From the NCBI GenBank assembly GCA_023055425.1, contig JALGPY010000002.1:46362821-46426820 (forward strand): 64,000 nt of DNA. Reading direction: 5' to 3'. Under the pieces are notes generated by a model. It ran no database searches. It had not been told where the DNA came from and saw nothing but the letters and a program-made list of their open reading frames with translations. This document shows, piece after piece, positions 25,552 through 37,707 of the stretch. The translations under genes and the position numbers were made by a program. Origin of the DNA: Linanthus parryae (taxonomy: Eukaryota > Streptophyta > Magnoliopsida > Ericales > Polemoniaceae). Positions within the stretch are counted from its first letter, which is position 1; each line of letters begins with the position of its first letter.

Positions 25552-27097
25552 TCATACTTTAGCCTTTTTCTTCTTTGCCTTTGTAGCCTTCTTCTTTAGG
25601 GCATTGGGTGATGACCAGGTAACTGAAGGAATTTTCCTATAAGAAAACAATTGTAAGTCATTAGAAAATTTATACATTAGGCTGTTGAGGTACATCATCA
25701 TTCATGTACCAAACTAACCACTTGGTAATGTCTTCTGTATACTCACTGTGCCGAGAGAGAATGGTGTGCATATTCTTGACCTTGTTCATGTGCAATTTTA
25801 ATAATTAAACAAAGCCAGAGATAACATGTTCATGTGCAAATGGATAACAATTTTAATGTTTTACACAGTGTAAGATAACAATCACAACCAGTAAGTACAT
25901 TGTTGTCAACTAATGATAGCATATGTAAGATAACAATGACATTATATAAGAAATTTTTTGAAATTCAGTGACAATTACTCAATATATATGAATTAAACAA
26001 CATTTGCATTTGGATAATAATTTCAATATTCAAACATAGTGAAAGATAACAATCACCTCGAGTAGGTAAATTATTCTTAACTATGATAGCATTTGTAAGA
26101 TAACAATGACTTTATATAAGAAATTTGATGAAATTCAGTGACAATTACTAAATATATATGAAGTAAACAACATTTGCAGTTGGATAACAATTTCAATATT
26201 AAAAAAAAAAAAAAAAAAGTGAAAGATAACAATCACATCCAGTAAGTAAATTCTTGTAAACTATAGCTTACAAGTACATCGCAAATCCCTCTGTAAACTT
26301 TATCTCTTTCTCAACATCCTTCGATGACTTCGCTTTAGACGTATTATTTTTCTTTCGCTTCTTGATAGGTCTTGGTGGTGGTGGTGGTTTGTTTCTAGGT
26401 GAACGGCGTTGTTCTGTCTCAGAAACCTTTTCTTTTGGAGAGAAAGAAAGCTTTTCTTTGGTTTGGTCTTTTTTGCATCCTTCTCCTATTCATGTTCAAA
26501 ATAAATCATCTTCAGAATAAATCTAAACAGTTAAATTTCAAAATAAATCTAGAAAGGTGAAATTGCTTTTGAAGACACTGACCTTGTTTTCATTTTCCTG
26601 AGGATGTTGTACCACTAGGGGAACAATAGCTTGAGTGACTTCGTCGATTGTCCCTCTAGAGTTTTCAGGGGTTTCATCAGTGTTAACCTCTTGGATTTTC
26701 AAAACTACCTCTAGAGTTTTTTTCCATCGGGTTGGGAAAAGCCTCTTCTTCAGTCTCTTCTACTGGGATTTCATTTCCCCTTTCTTCTTTCTCTTCGGTC
26801 TCTTCTACTGGGGTTTCACTAGGAATTTCTTCTTCACCCCTATCAATCTATTTCTCTTTCTCTTCTTCTTTCTCTTCCAGGAGTTGGGTAGAATTGAGAT
26901 CTAATTCACTAGGGTTGAGAATACGATCTACGCACTGACGGATTTCTTCCTCCCTTACTGTTGCTATCGGCGGCATATTCATGTTCTCCGGCGGGATTGG
27001 CTCCAATAAATGTCGGAAGAACACTCTGTGACACTACCGTGGAATCCTCTATAAGATCTGGAAGGCTATTTAAATCGGCGACCACTTGTTGGTTCAT
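25552..27097 (-). pseudogene. Decayed spliced gene of unknown function with NLS-like segment
   Basis: I do not recognise the family. On the minus strand there are coding-like blocks separated by GT-AG-compatible gaps. Block 26583-27097 begins MNQQVVADLNSLPDL (ATG at 27097) and holds a very acidic part with a duplicated EIPxEETEE motif. Block 26272-26485 has poly-proline followed by RPIKKRKKNN, a likely nuclear localisation signal, then a GTAAGC donor. Block 25676-25789 encodes MNKVKNMHTILSRHSEY... with WLVWY. Block 25552-25636 is lysine-rich and ends in a stop. The first block needs a frame change and has an internal stop, so it is probably broken. It could be transposon cargo, such as a protein carried by a Mutator-like element, or a host gene remnant. 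The intron at about 25790-26271 contains a ~175-bp tandem repeat. Confidence 0.4.
25873..26250. repeat. Tandem repeat, ~171-180-bp unit, 2.2 copies
   Basis: Units start with AGATAACAATCAC at 25873, 26044 and 26224. The second unit is lengthened by an 18-A run before 26219. The array falls inside a predicted intron of the minus-strand gene remnant. Confidence 0.85.
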
Positions 27098-27443
27098 TTT
27101 TGTTGGAGAAATTGAAACTCATGTGGTTGAATCCGAATCCACGGACGGTTGTTTTGTTTGCAGTAGAAGAGAAGGGAGAGATAAGAGAGAAAATAGAGAG
27201 AAAGGGAGAAGACGATAATGGAGAGAGAGAGAGAGAAGTGAGAGAAAAGGAGATAAGAACCGTCAACCACAATCCAAATGCTCTCTTTGAAAACCGTGGC
27301 AATTAATGGCTAGTGTGTAGCAGTTGAAAAACTTTTCAGTTAATTTGATGGTACAAAGAGATTTTGAATTGCAAAATTATTTGTATTATAACTTACCCCA
27401 ACTTTATAATTTTTATCACTTATATTGTTAGGTTTATAAAAAC

Positions 27444-27599
27444 AATTATTATATCTATCCAAAATACACGATATAATTATTATTTCTATCTACACTGAAA
27501 AACCCTAGGATGTGATTATAATATCTGTCTAAATCTTAGGGTTTTTTAGTGTAGATAGAAATTATAATTATATTGTGTATCTTGATAGATATTATAATT
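27444..27599. mobile_element. Foldback (inverted-repeat) element, 156 bp
   Basis: Arms 27444-27511 and 27532-27599 are near-perfect inverted copies (left TTTCTATCTACACTGAAAAA against TTTCTATCTACACTAAAAAA from the right arm read on the other strand). The loop is about 20 bp. It is probably a MITE or a precursor-like hairpin. Flanking duplications are unclear in AT-rich DNA. Confidence 0.75.
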
Positions 27600-30500
27600 T
27601 TTAATATAATAAATAAGTCATAAGTCATAATTTTTAATATAATAAATAATGCCTATGTGCTTTATATTTTTTATCTACCTATTTGAATAATAAGAAGTAA
27701 GTCATAGGTTTGGAACTTTATGTTCTCTATAGTGTCAAATTCAGGCACTGTGATATGTTCATTCTAAAAAACATCCTCTTTGCCATCTCGTATGCATGTG
27801 ATCCAACATTTTATTGATATTGTGATCCCAAGTATAGAAGTCTTGCTCTAAGAATTTAAACCCTAGTACAAATGTTATCTACTCTATTTACAAAAGTTAT
27901 TTGTGCTTTGAACCATGCTTTCATACTTTTTCATCATTTGAACTATCATGTGGGTCAACAAGCGAACAATTTATTCATACCTAACTCGTGTGAGTTATTC
28001 CGGATTGAATTAAATATAGTCACCTCCCTCTAATTCATTCAAAAATGCCAAAAATCAATTTTCACTCACTAATTCAACGAGATGGTTCGTTAAATCTGGA
28101 TCATGCATGCCTAGTGACATTAACAATTAATATTTGAGGTTTAATTCAGCCTGAAATCTCCCAATTCACATACTTGATGGAGAGAAGAACAATGGAGGTA
28201 TTGCCATCTCACAGTGTACCATGACGTAAGACATAGCGATGTAGAACATCACGGTGTGCATTGAGCTTTTGGTGGTTGTGTTGTGGAGTTATATTGTGTC
28301 ATTGATTCATGAAATGTAAGTATGTGAGGGTTCTCCATCCGTTCCGCCATGAGTATTCAACAACAACATGGTATCATGCTACAGGTGCATTCATCATTGG
28401 GTGTAAGGGGGTTCTTATTTACTCAACATATCGCCACAAAGAGTATTGGGTCGTAAAGAATCATCCTAACTTCCTAACTCTACATTTTGTGAGTCAAAAT
28501 ACACCGAATATAGAACATTTGTTGTGAACGTGCTCAATTATACTGATAATATCTAGAGTGAAAGAGAACTATCTCTATATTACAAATGTTTTCTGATCTG
28601 TTGATATTTCTTACATTGTTTGAAATTTAAAATAAGGCACTTGTAAGATTACTTGGCTGACATTTCTTATGGAAAGTAGAATATAATCCAACACAGAACA
28701 TGAGAGGGTCACAGTCATTCCTAAAAACGAAAGATTTTGTAACAGGTTCTATTTTTTCTCTACCTATTTGAATAATAAGAAGTAAGTCATAGATTTGAAA
28801 CTTTGTGTTCTCTATAGTATCAAATTCAGACAAAGTGATATGTTCATTCTAAAAAACCGCCTCTCTGCCATCTCGTATGCATGTGATCTAACAGTTTATT
28901 GATATTGTTATAACAAGTATTGAAGTCTTGCTCCAAGAATCTAAGCCCTAGTAGTAATGTTATCGACTCTAATTACAAGAGTTATATGTGCTTTGAACAA
29001 TGCTTTTATACTTTTTCTTCATTTGAATTATCATGTGGGTCAAGAGGGGAACAATTTATTCATTCCTAACTCGTGTGAGTTATTCCAGATTGAATTAAAT
29101 TTATTCACCACCCTCTAATTGACCCAAAAATGTCGAATATTAATTTTCACTCACTAATTGTACGAGATGATTTGTTAATTGTGGCTCGTGCATGTCTAGG
29201 GACATTAACAATCAATATTTGTAGTTTAATTCAGCCTGAAATCTCCCAATTCACATACTTGATGGAGACACGAACAATCGAGGTATTGCCATCACACAGT
29301 GTTCCATCACGTAAGACTTAGCGTTGTAGAACATCACGGTGTGCATTGAGCTTTTGGTGGTTGTGTTGTGGAGTCATATTGTGTCATTGATCCATAAAAT
29401 GTAAGTATGCGAGGGTTCTCCGTCCGTTCCGCCACGAGTATTCAACAACAACATGGTATCATGCTACGGGTGCATTCATCATTGGGTGTGAGGGGGTTCT
29501 TATTTACCCAACATATCACCACAAAGAGTATTGGGCCGTAATGAATCATCCTAACTTCCTAAATCTACATTGTGTGAGTCAAAATACACCGAATATAGCA
29601 ACGTGTGTTGTGAACGTGCTCAATTATACTGATAATATATAGGAGTGAAAGAGAACTATCTCAATCTTACAAAGGTTTTCTGCGCTGTTGATATTTCTTA
29701 CTTTGTTTGAAATTCAAAATAAGGCACTTGTGAGATTAGCATTTCTTATGGAAAGTAGAATATAATTTAACACATAACATAGGAGGGTCACAATCATCCC
29801 TAAAAACGAAATATTTGTAAAGGGAATTTATATGTGCTTTCTATTTTTTCTCTACCTATTTGAATAATAAGAAGTAAGTGATAGATTTGGAAATGTATGT
29901 TCTCTATAGTTTCAAATTCAGGCACTGTGATATGTTTATTCTAAAAAACAGCCTCTCTGCCATCTCGTATGCATGTGATCCAACATTTTATTGATATTTT
30001 TATCCCTAGTATTGAAGTCTTGCTCCAAGAATCTGAACCCTAGTACAAATGTTATCTACTCTAATTACAAAATTCATATGTGCTTTGAACCATGCTTTTA
30101 TACTTTTTCTTCATTTGAATTATCATGTGGTTCAAGATGGGAACAATTTATTCATTCCTAACTCGTGTGAGTTATTCCTGATTGAATTAAATTTAGTCAT
30201 CTCCCTCTAATTGACGCAAAAATGCCGCAAAATCAATTTTCACTCACTAATTGTACGAGATGGTTTATTAACTGTGGCTCGTGCATGTCTAGTGACATTA
30301 ACAATCACTATTTGTAGTTTAATTCAGCCTGAAAGCTCCCAATTCTCATACTTTATGGAGACACGAACAATGGAGGTATTGTCATCACACAATGTTCCAT
30401 GATGTAAGACTTAGTGTTGTAGAACATCACGGTGTGCATTGAGCTTTTGGTGATTGTGTTGTGGAGTCATATTGTGTCATTGATCCATGAAATGTAAGTA

Positions 30501-30991
30501 TACGAGGGTTCTCCGTCCATTCCGCCACGAGTATTCAACAACAACATGGTATCATGCTATGGGTGCAGCCATCATTGGGTGTAAGGGGGTTCTTATTAAC
30601 CCAACATATCACCACAAAGAGTAGTGGACCGTAAAGAATCATCATAACTTCCTAACTCTACATTGTGTGAGTCAAATTATACCGAATATAGAACATTTGT
30701 TGTGAACGTGCTCAATTATACTGATAATATCTAGGAGTGGAAAAGAACTATCTCTATCTTACAAATGTTTTCTGAGCTGTTGATATTTCTTACATTACTT
30801 GAAAGTCAAAATAAGGCACTTGTAAGATTACTTGGCTGGCATTTCTTATGAAAAGTAGAATATAAGCTAACACAGAACATAGGAGGGTCACAGTCATCCC
30901 TAAAACGAAATATGTGCTTTCTATTTTTTCTCTACCTATTTGAATAATAAGAAGTAAGTCATAGATTTGGAACTTTATGTTCTCTATAGTA

Positions 30992-31241
30992 CTACCTCCG
31001 TTCTCTCTGAATCTTCATCGTTTGACTTTTTCTTCCGTAATCTTGTCACTTTGACCCGGTGATTTGGATAGCCAAACCATGCAATTTTTTTATAAGTTTT
31101 TGATGTTGTTGTAGGGTGAAGTTTACTCTACAACATCGTGTAAAGTTTATCAAATTCTTGCATCGTTTTTCATTAAATTAAAGCGATTCAGTGAATAGTG
31201 GTAAAATGAAAAGGGTGAAGATTCAGAGAGAACACATGAAG
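30992..31241. mobile_element. Stowaway-like MITE, 250 bp, TA duplication
   Basis: TA at 30990-30991 and 31242-31243. Left end CTACCTCCGTTCTCTCTGA; right end, on the minus strand, CTTCATGTGTTCTCTCTGA. The neighbouring tandem copy at about 28815 shows the uninterrupted site TATAGTATCAAATTC, so the exact insertion point is proven within this window. It carries the family core CACTTTGACCCGGTGATTTG. Confidence 0.9.
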
Positions 31242-31392
31242 TATCAAATTCAGGCAATGTGATATGTTCATTCTAAAAAACAGCCTCTCTGCCATCTCGT
31301 ATGCATGTGATCCAACAGTTTATTGATCTTGTTATCCCAAGTATTGTAGTCTTCCTCCAATAATTTAAACCCTAGTACAAATGTTATCTACT

Positions 31393-32004
31393 TGTGTACG
31401 GGAGAATCCTTTGAGGAAGATTCAACGTACACCAAGAACAGAGAATGAGAAACACAGGAGTGGTAGGGTTGTGAGTAGGGAGAGAGTAAGGTAGTAGTAG
31501 CTGTATGAGAGAGAGACAGAGTTTTGGAAGAGCTTCCGCATTTTTCAGGTGATTAATTTTGTGTAAGGAAGGGTTAACGATCCTATATATAGTAGAGAAT
31601 ATGACCGTTGTAGTGGGTTAATGCGCCCATTAATGACGGCTTTATTACCTTAACGACAACAGCACGTTCGTCCGCATATACAGGGACCGTTACACACTTC
31701 GTCCGCGTATGCCGGAACCGTTATGAGGTTGACCGGGTTTATGGGCCTCGTGGCCATAAATCTCTCAAAGCAGTTAATAAAGGTCGCGTGCGGGCTTGGT
31801 TGTCACTCGCGCGCGACAAGACTTACTCTAGTCTCCAAACCACTAATTCCCTACAAGTCCCGTGTCATGGTATGCGAGGGCCCTGTCTCGCAGCCCCCAC
31901 GTGGATCAGCGCGGTGGTGATCCAGTGTATGTGGAGCACAGCTCGGTGTGCTGGATGATTGCCACGTGGCTTGTGATCCGTCTGTCTGGAAAGCACTATC
32001 AACA
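31393..32004 (-). mobile_element. 3' LTR of the Tat-like element
   Basis: 612 bp, TGTGTACGGG to ...ATCAACA on the plus strand. Positions 31711-32004 are colinear with the partial 5' LTR at 39581-39875. A minus-strand TATA-like box (CTATATATAGG) lies at 31582-31592. The polypurine tract AAAAAGGGGGCTAA (minus) adjoins at about 32005-32018. Confidence 0.8.
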
Positions 32005-32732
32005 TTAGCCCCCTTTTTGCGCGTGAAGAAACCTAATAGGATAGACTTCAATGCGCAAAAACCAACGAGCGCGTTGTTGCTACGCACCAATTCAAATACA
32101 CGCAAAATCAGACCCTGTGCGCGTCATTATGACCTAGGATCCCTAGAGTCGTGCCTTTTATTCTTCTAGGGTTTTATCCGTGACATCAGCGTTGGCCTGT
32201 GATTGCGCGATTCGGCGGTGACGGTTGCGATTCGACCATTGAAACGACGCGACTCTTCAGTGTTTTTGAGTAAATACTCTTCATCCTCCATTGTTGCAAA
32301 GTATTGCTCCTCTCTCTAAAATGAATGTTTTCTGGAATCCTCCGAGAGCAAATACAGATAATCAACCACCAGTTCTTCCTTGCAAATCGTCTTCTTCAAA
32401 TCGCTTCATCATCACAAGGTTGGCTTTGCTTAATTTAAATACTTTACATACCCTTTGAACTGTCTTGAATCTGAAAACCCGGAATTGTTTGCAACACTCC
32501 ATATTGTTTAAAACTGTTGGAGAGGTTTCTTTTAAAACCCTAAAATATTGATACGATTTGAAACGATAATCTTTCGCAACCCTGAAATTCTGAACCTGTA
32601 ATTGACCCAGAACTGTTCATCTTCCCAATTTCACAGTCTCGAAACCAAGAAACTTTGTAGGATCTGCTTCTTGAACTTGAAACTAAAAGTGTATATATTT
32701 CTCCCCCCTTTTTTTCTTGCTTTGCTATAGAA

Positions 32733-34259
32733 ATGGCCAAGATAAAAGCAACCAAATCCGTGAAGGAAGCCGAAGAAATCCCTGACCTTCCCAATACCTT
32801 GTGGAAGAAAGCTCCATATCTAGGTGGAGAAGACTTCTATAATGCTAGAACTGAAGTAGGGAATCTACCAGACCCCGCTACTGAAGATCTACTACTGTTG
32901 AACCCTTTCACTAGTCGAGCCGAGTTGGATTTAATTGACGCCAAGGATGTGGTGATATTAGGTCTTGAGAATGGGTTCTTCCCCCATTCCGATATTTCTA
33001 CCCAGGCCTTCGTGCAGAAGATGGAACTGATGGATGAGTGGACTGACCATGTGCTGACTCATCACGCTGTTTTACTAGACTGGGCTGAGATCTACCACGC
33101 TGTTAGGGCTACGAAGGGTGCCGCCGTGAGACTGGATCAGACTATGCTTCTGAATCTCTTTTCTCGACATTCGCCTGCGACTCACACCTTCCATTTTGCT
33201 GAGTTTGAGGCAGCCCCCACTTTTTAGGATGTGCAGATGCTATATGATCTTTCTCCCATGGGCAAAGTTGATCCCCTGGCTGCTTGGGAATCTGATGCAG
33301 AACTTGCCCTTTATGCGCAGATGGAGGAGTGCTTGACCGAGGTGAAGAAGATTTCCACTCGTTGGACATCTGCGGAAGTTCTCCCAACATGGCAGTTGGT
33401 TGAGACCTCGGCGAAGAATACTTGGGGAAAATGGGTACAATATTTCTTTCGCGACTTTGCAAATAGTAAAATCACCAAGGAAATTCTGGAGAAGGACCCC
33501 AAAGAGAAAAATTACATCGAGGGGAAGAAATATCACTTGACTTTGTGCGGCTTTCTTTGTGCTTGGCTGTCGCGATATTTGATTGATGGTCATCCTCATG
33601 ACGGGGTCTTCTATCATGTCTTGCCCCTTGCTGTCAAGCTGGCTCTTGGCCAAAACGTCGCACTTGGGCCTCTGGTGTTGGGAACACTGTATCATCGATT
33701 AGACCAACTTGTTGTTGCCATTGAAGAATCTCGCGGGCGTCTTGATGTGTTGACTTTTGTCAACGTTTCGTTTCTTACCATGTGGGTTTTCGAAAGGTGG
33801 ACTTCATATGCTCCCATCCCATCGAGACCCAGTTGTTGGAACGTTCCGGGTGCGAAGAATGCACTTCGGAGTGGGAGAGATGCCCGGTGGTATAAGACTA
33901 ATCCACCTAAGTGTTCATGGAGCTACGTGTGCGACGATCGAGCAAAGTTTACAGCCAGGCCTTATACTACTCGCATTGAGAATGTACGATTCAACTCGAA
34001 GTTTTACCCAAACAAAGATGGCTCCCTTTATGAGGACACTATCGTCAGCGGAGATGATTGCTATAGAGAATTCCTTTGTTGGTGTTTGAGGGGTTCGCTG
34101 CCCACTCTTGCTGAAAATTTCGCTGAGATATCTTCTAAGTATGAGAGGATCACAGTTGATGTTGACCCTACTCGCGTCTCTCCACAGTTTGGCTTTGACG
34201 CGGTGGCGCCTTCTATCTGGCCTAGGTCAATGAACAGAGACTACTACAACGACTGCTGA
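32733..34259 (+). pseudogene. Antisense ORF of Tat-like element, possible plant mobile domain protein
   Basis: One frame of about 508 codons, interrupted by a TAG at 33225-33227. The frame continues unchanged after it, so this is a single nonsense mutation. The second half contains LCGFLCAWLSRYLIDG..., AVKLALGQNVALGPLVLG and LYHRLDQL, then WVFERW. This helical pattern (hydrophobic WL, LA.G...LGP..L..LY) resembles the plant mobile domain / aminotransferase-like family found in plant transposons and in the MAIN/MAIL1 proteins. That is a pattern match by eye, not a search result. The gene runs opposite to the element's pol and starts about 700 bp from the 3' LTR. An ATG in a reasonable context at 32733 begins the frame. 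Confidence 0.55.
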
Positions 34260-34306
34260 TGAAGAGATGTAAATCCATCCTGATTAGCAACTTGCCTTTC
34301 ACCTAG

Positions 34307-35093
34307 CCCTCAGGGAAACGTGTAGGTCGCCCTACCAAGAACTGGATTGCTTACTGGAACGCTCAACAAACAAGTTTTGATGTATCTTCACCTCCCCGCC
34401 TCAGTAAGGCTCCTGCGATCAAAAGGAATACTTTTCCGTTTTGTCAGAACTGCAGTTTGGACGATTCAAAGTATGGATTTTATTCCCTACTCGACATTGA
34501 CAATCACTTGTGTCCGGACGTGATCCTTAAGGAAAAGATGACCCCTGTCAGGGGCGGAGTTGTATGCGTGATCAAGTACAGTGAATCTTATGCCAATGTA
34601 AATAATTCTCCTTTATCCTTGAAACACTTCTTTCTTTGAAACCCTGTGACTTACATAAAATGTTCCTTTTCAGCGCTGTTTGAGGAGGTTCGCATCCGGA
34701 GACCGTTGTCCCTCATTGGTCGATTCTATTGTTAAAGCAAAGAGGCAAAAGTAGGAAATCCCTCTGAACATGGAATTGGCTCCCAAAGTGGAGGCTCTGA
34801 TTCACGAGGAGATGGACGTATTCACTCGCTCTCTTATAGATAACGATGCTGAAGTGGACGCACAGGTTGCCCCGAAGTCTAAGAGGAAAAAACAAAAGGC
34901 AATTGTGATCTCTTCACCTCCCAGGGAAGCTCCAGTTTCGTCTCCCGCGAAGTCCCCTGTTCCCAAGGGAAAAGGCAAGGGTCGCATCCAGAGGAAGCTG
35001 CGGAAAGACCTCGCAGTTGAGACATTCATCCCCTATGATCAGGAGGAAGAAGATGAGGAAGAAGAGGAAAGAGAAGAAGACGGAGAAGAATAA
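34307..35093 (+). pseudogene. Antisense gene region, second block (exons, acidic/basic C-terminal part)
   Basis: Frame KRVGRPTKNWIAYWN... runs from about 34307 to 34597, where AAT is followed by GTAAAT. A 76-bp intron with a CAG acceptor ends at 34673, and coding resumes RCLRRFASGDRCP to a stop. From 34770 a further frame contains KSKRKKQKAIVISS, a likely nuclear localisation signal, and a glutamate-rich end at 35038-35092. Stops and frame changes between the pieces suggest decay. No enzyme domain recognised. Confidence 0.45.
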
Positions 35094-35189
35094 ATATAAA
35101 GAGAAGAAAGAAAGGAAAAAGAAAGAGAAGAGAAGATAGGAGAAGAGAGCTCAGAAGGTAACCCAAATGAACTTAATCTTCTTTGAATC

Positions 35190-35660
35190 ATGAACCTTGC
35201 AATAGTGTTGTTAACACTAAAATTTTGTTCACAGATGATGATACTGAGACATTCAATGGCCTTTTGGCCAAGGAAAATAAAAAGACAAATGAGATCTCGC
35301 TCAGATGCGTCTAGTGAGCCCATACACGAAGCCATAATCGTCGAGTCTAAGAGAATGGCTGCTGAGGCAGAAGAGAGAAGGAGAAAGCGTGAGGAAGAGG
35401 ATATATAAATCATGAAGAGAAGAATACTGGAAGAGCAGCATGCTGGTAACATGAGTGTGGCTGCCTTGGAACGCGCTCAGCAAGATTTTGAAGAGATCGC
35501 AGGCGATGAAGAAGGTACAATTTTTAACCTTGCTGTGTCTTACCAAGAGGTAATTTTTGGTGTGTTAAAACACGATTTGTCTAAAGATGATATTCGTCGA
35601 TGGTTTGTGAGCAAATGTGGTGAACCCTCAGGTAAACATTCGAACAATGTTTGTAAATAG
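35190..35660 (+). pseudogene. Antisense gene region, coiled-coil block
   Basis: After a plausible intron (GTAACC...TTCACAG, about 35158-35234) come frames rich in Glu/Lys/Arg, with runs like ESKRMAAEAEERRRKREEE at 35340-35405 and ERAQQDFEEIAGDEE at 35467-35511. This predicts a coiled coil. Two overlapping frames are needed, so it is probably degenerate. Confidence 0.4.
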
Positions 35661-35880
35661 ATCTTAACAACTCATTCCCTATTGTAACGAGTTCCTTCTC
35701 AAAACCAGGTCACACGCACCTTAAAGATGTGATAAGGGAAGATACCTCTGTAGGATATGGTGTCGCATCTATAACGTATGATGTCGGAGCTGCGATCCCA
35801 CATAAGTGTGGAGGTGCTCGCTTTTGATCTAACAGAATAAAATACAAGACATAATTCATAACGCAAGTTACCTCAACATC

Positions 35881-36714
35881 TTGTCCAAATTTGTTTTTGC
35901 AGGTGATGCTACCGTTGCACAAGGTACTTCTGCTGATGCCCCAACTGCGAGGCCGGCCATTAATGAGACAAGTGTTCGTGGTCCTGCTGTTGATCCTTGC
36001 GACCCTCTGTCATGCGAGGTTCAACTTATCTATCCCCCCATAAGTTATGTCAACAGGCCTGGGTTCTTAAGGAGCACCGTCGTCCCGGCTGCGGAAGTCA
36101 TTGCTCATAATAGTTCTGACGATGCCATAGTGCTTGAGCAGAGGAATCAGCCTCCCATGTCTCGTGTTCTAGAGCAAAGTTCGCATACAGATAAGCCTTC
36201 CATGGTTGCTGAAGATGCAGGGGAGCCCTTGGAAGACATAATTGAGGTGTCTGACCATAGCGGTCGTGACACTGAAATGGGGGAGAGAACTGCTGAGGAT
36301 GAATATGTAAGAGAAACTGGCATTCTTGAAGAGATGGAAACAGAGGGTGCTGGAGCTGAAGTCCATGGAAATGAACAGGTCATGGTAGTCATAGCATCGC
36401 ATGAAAATTTTGATGCTCCAATGGACGCTCCTGAGCGACAAGAACCTCTTGTGAATGAAGATGTCCCTAAGCATGCAGAGATTGGCCAAGGCATTTTGCA
36501 GCCATCGCACGGGAATGTGGACGCCCCGGCAGAGATCGCGGTTGGCGGTGGCAGTGGCGGTCCTCCCATTATCACAAATGTTGCTGAAGTTAGTGGTTTT
36601 AATACTTCACCCATTTATTCAAGTCCTGTTGCTTCTGTTACTGCTCCGGGACCTCAGCAAAATCCTGTCGTCCCTTCTGTTGAAATGGATTTCTCCCAAG
36701 TTCCCACCGCTTGA
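35881..36714 (+). CDS. Antisense gene region, long low-complexity exon
   Basis: A 277-codon open frame with a plausible splice acceptor (TTTTTGCAG) at 35895-35903. The protein is acidic and rich in Ala, Pro, Val, Glu and Asp, with partial repeats such as ENFDAPMDAPE and GNVDAPAE. It looks like a disordered linker between the mobile-domain-like part and the coiled-coil end. I recognise no domain. It is likely an exon of the same transcript as its neighbours and not an independent gene. Confidence 0.4.
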   Translation: MSKFVFAGDATVAQGTSADAPTARPAINETSVRGPAVDPCDPLSCEVQLIYPPISYVNRPGFLRSTVVPAAEVIAHNSSDDAIVLEQRNQPPMSRVLEQSSHTDKPSMVAEDAGEPLEDIIEVSDHSGRDTEMGERTAEDEYVRETGILEEMETEGAGAEVHGNEQVMVVIASHENFDAPMDAPERQEPLVNEDVPKHAEIGQGILQPSHGNVDAPAEIAVGGGSGGPPIITNVAEVSGFNTSPIYSSPVASVTAPGPQQNPVVPSVEMDFSQVPTA

Positions 36715-36968
36715 AGTTTTTGGGGTTCGCAGGCAAGAGCTGCCATAGCACCTGTTGCTACTTGTGTTATTCCTGCTGACTACAACGAACGCGAGGTTCA
36801 AGCTGACAGGCAGGCGATGCAACAAGGAGATGTTTCAGCTTTCCCGGTTATGCGTATTCCTACTTTGCATGAAATCGTCGAAGGAACAGGTATGCCATAG
36901 TATTTCCACGTATCATAATGTGTTTATTCGTTAATTACTCGCATTCCTAAACCATCATTTCTTTAGGA

Positions 36969-37430
36969 ATGAGGCAACCTGATGTGGACTGGCTCATAAA
37001 GATGCGCCTGTCGTACCCGTGGTCATTTGCGAGAGCCCCTGAGTTGGGTCCCTTTGATAGGAGATTTTTCTTAGCTGAAGCCATCTGGATTTTAGAGCAA
37101 CTATCGGCGACGACTCCAGCTACCATTTCGCATGAAAATGCGCGAACGCTTTTCAACACATGCCAAAGGCTTCAGAATAATGCTCAGGGCAGGGTTGACT
37201 TCGGTTTCCTTTTTGATAGGGTGACCCGAATTCTCAAATCCCTGATGTTGAAGTACGACCATCGCAACCTTGCACTTGAACGAAAGAAATTGGAAGAGCA
37301 AAGGAAGAAAGCTGAAGAGGCTGCCAATCTCTTCCATGCGATGAAGGCTCGCTATGAAAAACTGAAGCACAATGTCAACAAGGTTGAGGATGATTCGCTC
37401 CTGCTATCGCCAGAAGACCCTCTATGTTAG
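36969..37430 (+). CDS. Antisense gene region, terminal exon with coiled coil
   Basis: A 153-codon frame that follows a possible intron (GTATGCC at 36890 to TTTAG at 36965). It begins MRQPDVDWLIKMRLSYPW and contains LALERKKLEEQRKKAEEAANLFHAMKAR... in pieces at about 37270-37370, a strong heptad-like coiled coil. It ends at 37428-37430. As the last coding block before a repeat-rich 3' stretch it is likely the C-terminus of the antisense gene. Function unknown. Confidence 0.45.
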   Translation: MRQPDVDWLIKMRLSYPWSFARAPELGPFDRRFFLAEAIWILEQLSATTPATISHENARTLFNTCQRLQNNAQGRVDFGFLFDRVTRILKSLMLKYDHRNLALERKKLEEQRKKAEEAANLFHAMKARYEKLKHNVNKVEDDSLLLSPEDPLC

Positions 37431-37699
37431 CTTTTGCACTTTTGAAAGATTTTTTGCTCGCGTTTTAACGCTATATCAACTGTGAAGTCATGTTTTGACG
37501 TAATTACCTTGATTATTGCGTTTTAATTTATTCGATAAGCGTTCTTACCATGCAGTGGGCCCCATCCTTATCATGACCTTGCGTCATTAAATAGGGCGTG
37601 CTACGGTATCGTCGTAGCCTTTAGTAGGGTAATTGATTCTTACCCGTTTCCGAGGCGTTGCTGACTCAGCCAGGAAACAGAAGAGTCCCCTCTAAGCTC

Positions 37700-37707
37700 T
37701 ATATAAA
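37700..37707 (+). promoter_or_regulatory. TATA-like box downstream of the antisense gene
   Basis: TATATAAA in the context CTCTATATAAACCTC, followed about 30 bp later by TTCTTCATC, a plausible plant initiator. It faces the 3' repeats and no good ORF follows, so it may drive a non-coding transcript or be chance. Confidence 0.3.
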
